Below are positions 14,730 through 21,378 of a stretch of 22,833 nt of DNA, one piece after another; positions within the stretch are counted from its first letter, which is position 1, and each line of letters starts with the position of its first letter. Both the position numbers and the translations under genes were made by a program. The stretch spans positions 1 to 22,833 of the forward strand of contig DATARN010000109.1 in the NCBI GenBank assembly GCA_036264135.1, read 5' to 3'. This DNA is from DATARN01 sp036264135. Its GTDB lineage: Bacteria; Actinomycetota; Acidimicrobiia; Acidimicrobiales; Palsa-688. The notes beneath the pieces were generated by a model. The model did no database searches. It was not told the DNA's origin and saw nothing but the letters and a program-made list of their open reading frames with translations.

Positions 14730-15638
14730 TTGCTAGCTGCCGCCCATCCGCTCAGCTTCTTTCAGGCGATCGTCATCGGACTGGTGCAGGGAGTGACGGA
14801 GCTGTTCCCGATCTCCAGCCTGGGTCACTCCGTGCTGATCCCGTCCCTGCTCGGCTGGCACAGCCTGGTCAAGGGCCAGTCCGCCAGTGAGTCGTTCTAC
14901 CTGGCCTTCATCGTCGGGCTTCATTGCGCCTCGGCCATCGCCCTGCTGATCTTCTACCGGAAGGACTGGGTCCGGCTGATCGGCGCCTTCTTCAGTTCCT
15001 GCGCCAAGCGCAAGGTCGAGACAGCCGACGAGCGCATGATCTGGCTCATCATCGTGGCCACCATCCCCGTGGGGATGCTGGGCCTGGCCCTGGAGCACAC
15101 CTTGCGGGTCATCTTCGGCAAACCCCTCTATGCCGCCGTCTTCCTCACCATCAACGGGCTGATCCTCTTCGCGGGCGAACGGGTCCGCCTGCGCTCCGAA
15201 GTCCGGGCCCTCGCCGCCCGGGAAGGCCTCCAGGAGGACGGGTTCCGCCGCCTGGACACCCTGGAGTACAAGGAGGCGGGCATCATCGGCCTGTTCCAGA
15301 GCCTGGCGCTCCTGGCCGGGATCAGCCGCTCGGGCATCACCATGGTCGCCGGCCTCGTCCGGGGCCTCGACCACGAAGACGCCGTCCGCTTCGCCTTCCT
15401 CCTCGCCACCCCAGTCATCCTGGCCGCCGGGGTCTACAAGCTGCCCGACCTCACCGGCCACCTGGGCGACGGCATCCGGGGGCAGGTCCTCGCCGGCAGC
15501 GTCGTTGCCGGCGTCGCCTCCTACTTCTCGGTCCGCTTCCTCACCCGCTACTTCCGCACCAAGACCCTCACCCCCTTCGCCTTCTACTGCCTAGTGGCCG
15601 GCGTCTTCTTCATCATCCACTCGCTGATCTTCGCCTGA
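14730..15638 (+). CDS. uppP: Undecaprenyl-diphosphatase (BacA/UppP type)
   Basis: UppP dephosphorylates undecaprenyl diphosphate to recycle the lipid carrier for peptidoglycan and other envelope polymers; high dosage gives bacitracin resistance. The 302-aa integral membrane protein has the first active-site block GLVQGVTELFPISSLGHSV (17-35) with Glu24 and His33, and the second block AGISRSGITM (196-205) with Arg200. About eight hydrophobic helices are visible. Compared with the E. coli enzyme there is a longer polar loop (about 150-183) between the halves. The start is a TTG; GGAAAG lies 13 nt upstream, rather far, so the exact start is less sure than the gene. It is followed by a structured non-coding region and convergent mtnP. 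Confidence 0.95.
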   Translation: MLAAAHPLSFFQAIVIGLVQGVTELFPISSLGHSVLIPSLLGWHSLVKGQSASESFYLAFIVGLHCASAIALLIFYRKDWVRLIGAFFSSCAKRKVETADERMIWLIIVATIPVGMLGLALEHTLRVIFGKPLYAAVFLTINGLILFAGERVRLRSEVRALAAREGLQEDGFRRLDTLEYKEAGIIGLFQSLALLAGISRSGITMVAGLVRGLDHEDAVRFAFLLATPVILAAGVYKLPDLTGHLGDGIRGQVLAGSVVAGVASYFSVRFLTRYFRTKTLTPFAFYCLVAGVFFIIHSLIFA

Positions 15639-15644
15639 GGCCGG

Positions 15645-15692
15645 TTCTGTGAAGGGTTTGGGCGTGCCGGTGCGCCCAAAGGCTGCACAGAA
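15645..15692. terminator. Long imperfect hairpin between convergent uppP and mtnP
   Basis: Two nested perfect arms are seen: TTCTGTG (15645-15651) with CACAGAA (15686-15692), and TTTGGGCG (15657-15664) with CGCCCAAA (15673-15680). A 5x5 internal loop separates them and the apical loop is 8 nt. It begins 6 nt after the uppP stop. Its position between two converging genes suggests a bidirectional terminator or transcript-end stabiliser, although no clear U-tract follows on either strand. Confidence 0.5.
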
Positions 15693-15693
15693 T

Positions 15694-15751
15694 GGGCGGG
15701 AGGGCCCCGGTCGCGGGGGAGGGGCACGGTCACGGGCGGGAGGGGCCCGGT
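15694..15751. repeat. Three imperfect G-rich tandem repeats of about 20 bp
   Basis: GGGCGGGAGGGCCCCGGT (15694-15711) and GGGCGGGAGGGGCCCGGT (15734-15751) differ at one base. A related unit, GGGGGAGGGGCACGGT, lies between them (15715-15730). The last copy reaches the mtnP stop codon. The plus strand carries many runs of three or more G, so a quadruplex is conceivable, though two loops are longer than 7 nt. Confidence 0.55.
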
Positions 15752-16551
15752 TAGGAGACAACCCGGGCGGAACGGCAGCGACAGGCCGAACCCGGTGGGT
15801 CCACCATCGGGAGGGCGGCGAAGAGCAGCTCCCGGGTGCGGGCAATGTTGGCGTCGAGGGTGGCGAAGACCTGCTCGGCCGTGACCGGCTCGATGCCGTC
15901 GACGCCCTCCAGCCCGGTGTCGTAGTCGGTGACCAGGGCCAGGCCGCAGTAACACATGCCGAGCTCCCGGGCCAGATAGGCCTCGGGATGCTGCGTCATG
16001 TTCACGACGTCCCAGCCGGCGGCCCGGAACCAGTTGGACTCGGCCCGGGTGGAGAACCGCGGCCCCTGGATCACCACGACCGTCCCGCCGTCGTGGACGG
16101 TCAGGCCGCCGAGGTCGTGGGCGGCGGCGGTGACGAGACGGGAGAGGTCGGCGCAGTAGGGGTCGGCGAAGCTGACATGGTTGACGATGGGGCCGTCGGC
16201 ATAGGTGTCGGGCCGGCCCCAGGTGCGGTCGACCAGCTGGTCGAGAACCATGAACTCGCCGGGCGCGATGGCCGGCTTCAGCGACCCGACGGCGCAGGGG
16301 CCGATGATCCGGCGGACCCCGAGGCGGTCGAGGGCCCAGAGGTTGGCCCGGTAGTTGACCCGATGGGGCGGGAACTCATGGGCCACGCCGTGGCGGGGGA
16401 GGAACGCCACCCGCCGGTCGCCGACCACGCCGATCGTCACGGGGGCCGATGGCGGCCCGTACGGGGTGGAAACGGGGACCTGCTCGGTGTCCTCCAAGAA
16501 GGCGTAGAACCCCGAGCCGCCGATGACCGCCACCTCGGCCTGGGCGCTCAT
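15751..16551 (-). CDS. mtnP: S-methyl-5'-thioadenosine phosphorylase
   Basis: This 266-aa enzyme of the PNP/MTAP family phosphorolyses methylthioadenosine, a by-product of polyamine and other SAM-dependent reactions, into adenine and methylthioribose-1-phosphate for methionine salvage. Motifs are GGSGFY (11-16), LPRHG (51-55), NYRANLWAL (66-74), GPCAVGSL (84-91), IQGPRFSTRAES (161-172), NMTQHPEAYLARE (184-196) and TDYD (208-211). The NMTQHPEA block and the TDYD segment favour MTAP over inosine/guanosine phosphorylase, but related family members can differ in nucleoside choice. The ATG at 16551 has no Shine-Dalgarno; a TAAGCT box 6 nt upstream, overlapping the stop of the preceding gene, suggests leaderless expression. 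The C-terminal tail beyond about residue 250 is atypical. Confidence 0.9.
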   Translation of the reverse strand: MSAQAEVAVIGGSGFYAFLEDTEQVPVSTPYGPPSAPVTIGVVGDRRVAFLPRHGVAHEFPPHRVNYRANLWALDRLGVRRIIGPCAVGSLKPAIAPGEFMVLDQLVDRTWGRPDTYADGPIVNHVSFADPYCADLSRLVTAAAHDLGGLTVHDGGTVVVIQGPRFSTRAESNWFRAAGWDVVNMTQHPEAYLARELGMCYCGLALVTDYDTGLEGVDGIEPVTAEQVFATLDANIARTRELLFAALPMVDPPGSACRCRSARVVS

Positions 16552-16557
16552 GAGGCC

Positions 16558-16563
16558 AGCTTA
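16558..16563 (-). promoter_or_regulatory. -10 box (TAAGCT) for mtnP overlapping the upstream stop codon
   Basis: On the minus strand TAAGCT begins with the TAA stop of the FmdB-type gene and ends 6 nt before the mtnP ATG. The same hexamer lies 7 nt before the moaA start. mtnP may thus be expressed independently of the CIRCE-controlled gene in front of it. Confidence 0.4.
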
Positions 16564-16917
16564 GGGAGCGGCGGCGGGGGTCTTCTCGCTGGGCTTGGCC
16601 GTCTCGGTGGTGGTCTTCGGCTTGTCGGCCGTCGACGCCGGCGAGGTCGTCCCCTCCGACGAGGCGGCCGCCCCCGAGGCCGGGGTCTCGCTGTGCCCCT
16701 CGCCGTCACCCTTGCCCGAGCCGCCGCCGCCCTTGGGCGTCGAGCGGTTGTCGGTGCTGTAGAAGCCGGAGCCCTTGAACGAGATGGCGATGTTGCCGAA
16801 CACCTTGCGCAGCGGGCCGCCACACGTCGGGCAGGTGGTCAACGGGTCGTCGGTGAAGGACTGCTGCACCTCGACGTGGTGGCCGCAGGATTTGCAGGCG
16901 TATTCATAGGTGGGCAT
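16561..16917 (-). CDS. FmdB-family zinc-ribbon protein with disordered tail, Ruc (Rv0991c)-like
   Basis: This 118-aa protein starts MPTYEY and has an FmdB zinc ribbon made by Cys8-x2-Cys11 and Cys29-x2-Cys32, ending at about residue 55 (SFKGSGFYSTDNRS). The rest is a low-complexity tail of Gly, Ser, Thr, Ala, Lys and Pro, expected to be disordered. The same architecture defines M. tuberculosis Ruc (Rv0991c), which from memory is a redox-regulated chaperone whose cysteines release zinc on oxidation. Its divergent position to galU also agrees with the mycobacterial locus. A CIRCE-like element covers its probable transcription start, supporting heat-shock control. The ATG at 16917 is preferred because family members begin MPxYEY; GGAGG lies 12 nt upstream. 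Chaperone function here is inference. Confidence 0.85.
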   Translation of the reverse strand: MPTYEYACKSCGHHVEVQQSFTDDPLTTCPTCGGPLRKVFGNIAISFKGSGFYSTDNRSTPKGGGGSGKGDGEGHSETPASGAAASSEGTTSPASTADKPKTTTETAKPSEKTPAAAP

Positions 16918-16943
16918 GGAACCCGCAAACCTCCAGACAGCGG

Positions 16944-16970
16944 TTAGCACTCGTCAGCCGTGAGTGCCAG
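16944..16970. promoter_or_regulatory. CIRCE-like element (HrcA operator)
   Basis: TTAGCACTC-N9-GAGTGCCAG matches the CIRCE consensus TTAGCACTC-N9-GAGTGCTAA perfectly in the left arm and at seven of nine positions in the right. It sits 26 bp upstream of the minus-strand FmdB/Ruc-like gene. CIRCE is bound by the heat-shock repressor HrcA, whose gene is not in this window. Confidence 0.8.
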
Positions 16971-16974
16971 TCTA
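16969..16974 (-). promoter_or_regulatory. -10 box (TAGACT) adjoining the CIRCE-like element
   Basis: On the minus strand TAGACT abuts and slightly overlaps the CIRCE-like site, so the predicted start of transcription (near 16962) falls inside it. Repressor bound there would block initiation of the FmdB/Ruc-like gene. Confidence 0.4.
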
Positions 16975-17082
16975 GGCCATCGGCGGCCCTTCCGGCATGG
17001 CCGGGACGGGCCGGGGGGACGCGACGACCGTCGCCCCTGCCGCCTCGGGCCAGCTCTTGGAACGACATTGCCTCGAGACGGG

Positions 17083-17088
17083 TAATAC
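17083..17088 (+). promoter_or_regulatory. -10 box (TAATAC) for galU
   Basis: TAATAC ends 8 nt before the ATG at 17097, again predicting a leaderless transcript. TTGGAA at 17057-17062 is a possible -35, but its 20-bp spacer is long. Confidence 0.45.
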
Positions 17089-17096
17089 TTCATCCA

Positions 17097-17981
17097 ATGG
17101 CATCGACCGTGAACAAGGCAGTTATCCCCGCCGCCGGCCTCGGGACTCGGTTCCTGCCGGCGACAAAAGCACAGCCCAAAGAGATGTTGCCGATCGTCGA
17201 CAAGCCGGCCATCCAGTACGTCGTCGAGGAAGCGGTCAGTTGCGGCATCACCGACATCTTGATCATCACCGGCCGCGGCAAGCGCAGCCTCGAGGACCAT
17301 TTCGATCGTTCCTTCGAATTGGAGTATTACCTGGAGGCCCAGGGCAAATGTGAGCGGCTGAAAGAGATGCAGGAAATCGCAGAAATGGCGAATATCCATT
17401 ATGTCCGCCAGGGCGAGCCAAAAGGTTTGGGCCACGCGGTCGGGGTAGCGCGTCAACACGTCGGCGACGAGCCGTTTGTCGTCATGCTGGGCGACGACAT
17501 CATGCACGAGCGGTCCGGGGTACTGGCCAGCATGCTGGCGACCCACGACGCCCACCAGAGCTCGGTCGTCGCCCTGAAAGAGGTCGCTCGCCACGAGATC
17601 TCGTTTTACGGCTGTGCCACTCCGGAAGTCGTCGACGACAACCTGGTGCGAATTCTCGACATTGTGGAGAAGCCGCCCGTCGAGTCGGCACCGTCCAACC
17701 TGGCGGTCATGGGGCGCTATGTCTTTACGCCGTCGGTGTTCGACGCCCTGGCGGAGGTAAAGCCCGGCGCCGGCGGCGAAATCCAGCTCACCGACGCCAT
17801 AAAGCTGTTGCTGACCGACGAGACGGTCTACGGCTGGACGTTCACCCACGGGCGCTTCGACGTGGGCAACAAACTTGACTACCTCCGGGCGACGGTGGAG
17901 TTGGCCTTGGAGCGCGAGGACCTGGGCCCCGGTTTCCGGGCCTTCCTGGCCGACGTGGCCCGCCGCGAGGGCCTGGTGTGA
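17097..17981 (+). CDS. galU: UTP--glucose-1-phosphate uridylyltransferase
   Basis: GalU makes UDP-glucose from UTP and glucose 1-phosphate for envelope polysaccharides, glycolipids and trehalose. The 294-aa length is normal. The nucleotide-binding start PAAGLGTRFLPATKAQPKEMLP (11-32, with GLGTRFLP at 14-21 and Lys29), the metal-binding region VVMLGDDIM (128-136, Asp133/Asp134), a central EKPP segment and the C-terminal GGEIQLTDAI stretch are all present. The ATG is supported by the adjacent -10 box and by alignment of the N-terminus with the Rossmann strand. Its last four bases overlap the moeA/glp start (GTGA), so the two are translationally coupled, as in the galU-moeA1 pair of mycobacteria. 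Confidence 0.96.
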   Translation: MASTVNKAVIPAAGLGTRFLPATKAQPKEMLPIVDKPAIQYVVEEAVSCGITDILIITGRGKRSLEDHFDRSFELEYYLEAQGKCERLKEMQEIAEMANIHYVRQGEPKGLGHAVGVARQHVGDEPFVVMLGDDIMHERSGVLASMLATHDAHQSSVVALKEVARHEISFYGCATPEVVDDNLVRILDIVEKPPVESAPSNLAVMGRYVFTPSVFDALAEVKPGAGGEIQLTDAIKLLLTDETVYGWTFTHGRFDVGNKLDYLRATVELALEREDLGPGFRAFLADVARREGLV

Positions 17982-19189
17982 TCCCCCTCGACGAGGCCCG
18001 GGGCGTGGTGCTCGGCGCCTGTCGGCCCCTCGAGGAGGTCACCGTCCCCTTGGCCGAGGCGCTGGGCTGCGTGACGTCGTCGGCGGTGGTGGCCGAAAGC
18101 AACGTCCCGCCCTTCGCCAACACCGGCATGGACGGCTACGCGGTGCGCGCCGCCGACACCGCCGCCGCCCGCCAGGACCACCCGGCCCGGCTGGTGGTGG
18201 TCGGGACGCTGGCCGCCGGCGCCGCCCCGGACCGGCCGGTCGGACCGGGCGAGGCCATCCGCATCATGACCGGCGCGCCGGTCCCCGACGGCGCCGACGC
18301 CATCGCCATCGTCGAGGTGACCACCGCCGACGGCGACTCTGTACTCGTCCACGAACCGTCCGTCCCCGGCCGCAGCATTCGCCGGCCCGGCGGCGACATC
18401 GCGGCCGGCCAGCAGGTCTTCCCGGCGGGCACCGAACTGACCCCCGGGCATCTCGGCGTGCTGGCCAGCATCGGGCGGGAAAAGGTGGCCGTGTTCCGAC
18501 GGCCCCGGGTGGGGGTCCTCTCGACGGGTGATGAACTGGTCGAGGGCTCGGCGCCGCTGCAGCCTGGTCAGATCCGGGACACCAATCGGCTCACCCTTCT
18601 TGGCCTCTGCCGCCAGTCGGGCTTCGACGTCGTCGACCTCGGCGTGGCCCGAGACATCGAGGAGGAGATCCGCAGCGCCATCGCCGGGGCGGTGGCCACC
18701 TGCGATGCCATGATCACCAGCGGCGGGGTCAGCATGGGCGCCTTCGACTACGTCAAGAAGGTGCTCGACGAGGTCGGGGACATGACCTGGATGCAGGTCG
18801 CCATCCGCCCCGCCAAGCCGCTCGCCTTCGGGATGGTCGACGGCCGCCCGGTGTTCGGGCTGCCCGGCAACCCGGTCTCCTCGATGGTCAGCTTCGAGTT
18901 GTTCGCCCGGCCGGCGCTGCGTCAGATGATGGGGTTCACCGGCCCCCACCGCGACCGGATCCGGATCCTCGGCGTGACCGACGAGGCCATCGAGCGCCAG
19001 CCCGACGGGAAGCTGTACCTCAACCGGGTGGTCGCCGACCCGGGGTCCGACGGGCGCTTCCACGTCCGCTCCTCGGGTGGCCAGGAGTCGCACATGCTGC
19101 GGGCCATGGCCGAGGCCAACGCCCTGGCCCTGGTACTCGACGGCGACGGCGTCCCCGCCGGTGGCGACGTTGAGCTGATGCTCCTGTAA
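17978..19189 (+). CDS. MoeA-type molybdopterin molybdotransferase / gephyrin-like Glp
   Basis: MoeA inserts molybdate into adenylylated molybdopterin, the last step of molybdenum-cofactor assembly; in corynebacteria a MoeA paralogue, Glp, instead binds FtsZ and the membrane protein GlpR. The 403-aa protein has PPFANTGMDGYAV (44-56), RIMTGAPVPDGADAI (95-109), the MoaB/MogA-like domain with STGDELVEG (182-190) and TSGGVSMG (247-254), and LPGNPVSSMVSFELF (295-309) leading to the C-terminal domain IV. The GTG start overlaps the galU stop by 4 nt. The galU-coupled position and a GlpR-like gene downstream argue for Glp. The adjacent moaA and moaC argue for true MoeA. Both roles remain possible, so no symbol is given. 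Confidence 0.93.
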   Translation: MIPLDEARGVVLGACRPLEEVTVPLAEALGCVTSSAVVAESNVPPFANTGMDGYAVRAADTAAARQDHPARLVVVGTLAAGAAPDRPVGPGEAIRIMTGAPVPDGADAIAIVEVTTADGDSVLVHEPSVPGRSIRRPGGDIAAGQQVFPAGTELTPGHLGVLASIGREKVAVFRRPRVGVLSTGDELVEGSAPLQPGQIRDTNRLTLLGLCRQSGFDVVDLGVARDIEEEIRSAIAGAVATCDAMITSGGVSMGAFDYVKKVLDEVGDMTWMQVAIRPAKPLAFGMVDGRPVFGLPGNPVSSMVSFELFARPALRQMMGFTGPHRDRIRILGVTDEAIERQPDGKLYLNRVVADPGSDGRFHVRSSGGQESHMLRAMAEANALALVLDGDGVPAGGDVELMLL

Positions 19190-19220
19190 TCCGAAATCTC
19201 GCATACGCGAGCATCCGGAT

Positions 19221-19226
19221 TAAGCT
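19221..19226 (+). promoter_or_regulatory. -10 box (TAAGCT) for moaA
   Basis: TAAGCT ends 7 nt before the ATG at 19234. A small hairpin, CTCGC-ATAC-GCGAG (19198-19211), lies just upstream, about where the -35 region would be. Confidence 0.45.
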
Positions 19227-19233
19227 CTTGCTT

Positions 19234-20250
19234 ATGACGGATGCCCTGGTCGACACCTTCGGGCGGACAGTGCGTGACCTCCGTATTTCAGTGACCGACC
19301 GGTGCAACTTCCGCTGCACCTACTGCATGCCCGAAGAGGGCATGGTTTGGCTGCCCCGGGACGAGATCATCACCTTCGAGGAGATCCACCGCATCGCCCG
19401 GCTGTGCGTCGAGCGTTTTGGCGTCGAGAGCATCCGCCTCACCGGGGGCGAGCCGACCGTCCGGGCGCGGCTCCCCGAGCTGGTCGGGCTGCTCGCCCCG
19501 CTGCGGGTAGGCGGCGACCCCAACGGGCCGCTCGTCGACCTGGCCATGACGACCAACGCCGGCAGTCTTCGCCACCTGGCCGCCGACCTGCACGCCGCCG
19601 GGCTGCGCCGGCTCAACATCAGCTGCGACTCCCTGAAGCGCGAGCGGTTCCTCGGCATCACCAAGCGCGACACGCTGGGGGCAGTGCTCGACGGCATCGA
19701 GGCGGCACTCGAGGCGGGCTTCCATCCCGTCAAGCTCAACTGCGTGTTGATGCGGGGCATCAACGACGATGAGCTCGTCGACTTCGCCACCTTCGGTCGG
19801 GAGCGGGCGGTGGCCGTCCGGTTCATCGAGTTCATGCCGCTCGACGCCTCCGACGAGTGGTCGGCCAACCGGGTCGTGCCGGGCGCCGAGATCATCGCCG
19901 CCATCGACGCCGTCTATCCGCTGGAACCGGTCGAGGACCGGGGCAGCTCACCCGCCGAGCGCTACCGCTACCGCGACGGCACCCCGGGCGAGATCGGGGT
20001 CATCTCCAGTGTCAGCGAGCCGTTTTGCGGCGCCTGCGACCGGATCCGGTTGACGGCCGAGGGTCAGCTGCGCAACTGCCTGTTCGCCGTCGACGAGACC
20101 GATCTGCGCCCCCTCCTGCGGGGCGGGGTCAGCGACGACGAGCTGGCGTCGGCCATCGCCGCCAACGTCCACCGCAAGTGGGCCGGCCACCAGATCAGCA
20201 ACGTCAACTTCATCCGCCCCGCCCGCTCCATGAGCCAGATCGGCGGCTGA
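19234..20250 (+). CDS. moaA: GTP 3',8-cyclase MoaA
   Basis: MoaA is the radical-SAM enzyme that, with MoaC, converts GTP to cyclic pyranopterin monophosphate, the first step of molybdenum-cofactor synthesis. The 338-aa protein has the radical-SAM CxxxCxxC (Cys24, Cys28, Cys31), a GGEPTVR motif, and the C-terminal second iron-sulfur cluster Cys265-x2-Cys268-x13-Cys282. It ends in the Gly-Gly dipeptide needed for activity. All residues expected of an active enzyme are in place. The ATG at 19234 is chosen over TTG 19228 because a -10 box lies 7 nt before it. It follows moeA/glp by 44 nt. Confidence 0.97.
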   Translation: MTDALVDTFGRTVRDLRISVTDRCNFRCTYCMPEEGMVWLPRDEIITFEEIHRIARLCVERFGVESIRLTGGEPTVRARLPELVGLLAPLRVGGDPNGPLVDLAMTTNAGSLRHLAADLHAAGLRRLNISCDSLKRERFLGITKRDTLGAVLDGIEAALEAGFHPVKLNCVLMRGINDDELVDFATFGRERAVAVRFIEFMPLDASDEWSANRVVPGAEIIAAIDAVYPLEPVEDRGSSPAERYRYRDGTPGEIGVISSVSEPFCGACDRIRLTAEGQLRNCLFAVDETDLRPLLRGGVSDDELASAIAANVHRKWAGHQISNVNFIRPARSMSQIGG

Positions 20251-20318
20251 ACTTTCCCTGTAGCCCGTGGCGCAAAATGCCGTTATTTGAGGTAGGAGAA
20301 ACACAGGAGCGGGCGACG

Positions 20319-20678
20319 ATGAACGCAGTGCAGACCAGAATCTTTCGCGGGTGGCAGACGACGATGGAGTTGGACGAGGCGATGGCCGACGACGTGTTCT
20401 CGGCCCACGACGACCAGGGCCGGTGCTACCTCCTGGCCCACACCGCGCCCACGACGTGGCTGTGCGCGCCCATCAGCCAGCGGGCGCTCGACTGCGTGGC
20501 ATCGGGGCGCGCCGAACTGCGGTCGGTGTTCGTCCACAGCGCGACCGGCATGGTCGAGCAACTGACGGTGCGCAACGGCACGGTCTCGGCCGAGTCGATC
20601 GTCCCCTGCCCCCTACTTGGCGACGAGGTGCTGCCCCGCCCCGGGGTGCGGCTGTCCTGGCAGGAGCGCTGCGCGTAG
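20319..20678 (+). CDS. Small protein of unknown function between moaA and moaC
   Basis: This 119-aa soluble protein is not recognised. It has no signal peptide or membrane segment, is fairly acidic at the start (MELDEAMADDV) and contains four cysteines (in GRCYL, WLCAP, LDCVA and VPCPL) plus one near the C-terminus, without a clear metal-binding spacing. Codon usage is as GC-rich as its neighbours, which supports a real gene. The ATG at 20319 follows AGGAG (20305-20309); an in-frame ATG at 20277 would add 14 residues and is the alternative start. It lies 68 nt after moaA and 46 nt before moaC on the same strand, so it may belong to the Moco unit, but nothing in the sequence shows a Moco role. 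Confidence 0.65.
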   Translation: MNAVQTRIFRGWQTTMELDEAMADDVFSAHDDQGRCYLLAHTAPTTWLCAPISQRALDCVASGRAELRSVFVHSATGMVEQLTVRNGTVSAESIVPCPLLGDEVLPRPGVRLSWQERCA

Positions 20679-20712
20679 CGATCCGGCCATCCCGGCCACC
20701 TTTTCCCGCCCC

Positions 20713-20718
20713 TAGACT
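20713..20718 (+). promoter_or_regulatory. -10 box (TAGACT) for moaC
   Basis: TAGACT is followed by CGCCGC and then the moaC ATG, a 6-nt gap. The arrangement copies that of the SRAP gene (TACCTT-CGCCGG-ATG). Confidence 0.5.
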
Positions 20719-20724
20719 CGCCGC

Positions 20725-21336
20725 ATGTCTGATCGCGGTCTGACTCATCTCGACCCGCTGGGGCGAGCGCGCATGGTTGACGTTACCCCCAAGGAGCCGA
20801 CGCATCGTCGGGCGGTGGCCCGCTGCAAGGTGTTCATGTTGCCCGAGACGACCTCCAAGGTCGCCAGCAACGCCATGGCCAAGGGCGACGTGCTGGGCGC
20901 GGCCCGCATCGCCGGCATCCAGGCCTCCAAGCGCACGTCGGACCTCATACCCCTCTGCCACCCCCTCCTGGTCGGCGCGGTGAGTATCAACTTCACCATT
21001 GGGGACGACAGTGTCGAGGTGGAGTCGAGCGTTGAGACGGTGGACCGCACCGGCGTCGAGATGGAGGCCCTGATGGCCTGCGCAGTGGCGGCCCTCACCA
21101 TCTACGACATGTGCAAGTCGACCGACCGGTCGATGGTCGTCGGCGAGCTCGCCTTGTGGGAGAAGATCGGCGGCAAGTCAGGGGTGTGGCGCCGGCCCGA
21201 GGGGCCGCTCGGCAGCCCGCTGGTCAACACCCCGAACGACGGCAGCCTGGCGGTCGGCGACGCCGAGCTGGCCGCCATCGACGCCGTGCTGCATCAGAAC
21301 CCCATCCCCGGCGAGGAGCCGAGGGCGGTTTTTTAA
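20725..21336 (+). CDS. moaC: Cyclic pyranopterin monophosphate synthase MoaC, with C-terminal extension
   Basis: MoaC turns the MoaA product 3',8-cyclo-GTP into cyclic pyranopterin monophosphate. Conserved blocks are LTHLDPLGRARMVDV (6-20), AKGDVLGAARIAG (52-64, Lys53), LIPLCHPL (74-81, His79), GVEMEALMA (110-118) and IYDMCKSTD (126-134, Asp128 and Lys131), ending in GGKSGVW (149-155). These residues match the E. coli active site as I recall it, so the enzyme should be active. MoaC proteins normally stop soon after the GGKSG block at about 160 aa; this one continues to 203 aa with an extra 46-residue tail that includes an Asp/Ala/Leu-rich helix-like stretch (about 174-190). The start is fixed by the adjacent -10 box and the family N-terminus. 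Confidence 0.96.
   Translation: MSDRGLTHLDPLGRARMVDVTPKEPTHRRAVARCKVFMLPETTSKVASNAMAKGDVLGAARIAGIQASKRTSDLIPLCHPLLVGAVSINFTIGDDSVEVESSVETVDRTGVEMEALMACAVAALTIYDMCKSTDRSMVVGELALWEKIGGKSGVWRRPEGPLGSPLVNTPNDGSLAVGDAELAAIDAVLHQNPIPGEEPRAVF
21306..21334 (+). terminator. Possible intrinsic terminator overlapping the moaC end
   Basis: CCCCGGC (21306-21312) pairs with GCCGAGG (21318-21324), with one mismatch and a 5-nt loop, and is followed after 4 nt by six T residues (21329-21334) that run into the TAA stop. The stem lies in the last codons of moaC. The mismatch and the gap before the T-run lower confidence. Confidence 0.4.
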
Positions 21337-21348
21337 CCCTTTGCCCCA

Positions 21349-21378
21349 TTGGCACCGCCGGTGGGGGGCGGCTAGGGT
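21349..21378 (+). promoter_or_regulatory. Promoter for the GlpR-like gene (TTGGCA-N18-TAGGGT)
   Basis: TTGGCA (21349-21354) differs from the -35 consensus at one position, and TAGGGT (21373-21378) is a fair -10 box with an 18-bp spacer. This is the best sigma-70-type promoter in the window. It gives a leader of about 100 nt before the start at 21484, in which I see no recognisable riboswitch. Confidence 0.5.

Noticed and set aside
14687..14890. GTG-started frame directly after the uppP -10 box
   Set aside because: Its translation is Arg/Pro-rich and overlaps uppP out of frame. The box more likely serves uppP with a short leader.
16548..16823. Alternative Arg-rich frame within the FmdB-type gene
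   Set aside because: It is a shadow of the disordered tail; the zinc-ribbon frame has the MPTYEY start and four cysteines.
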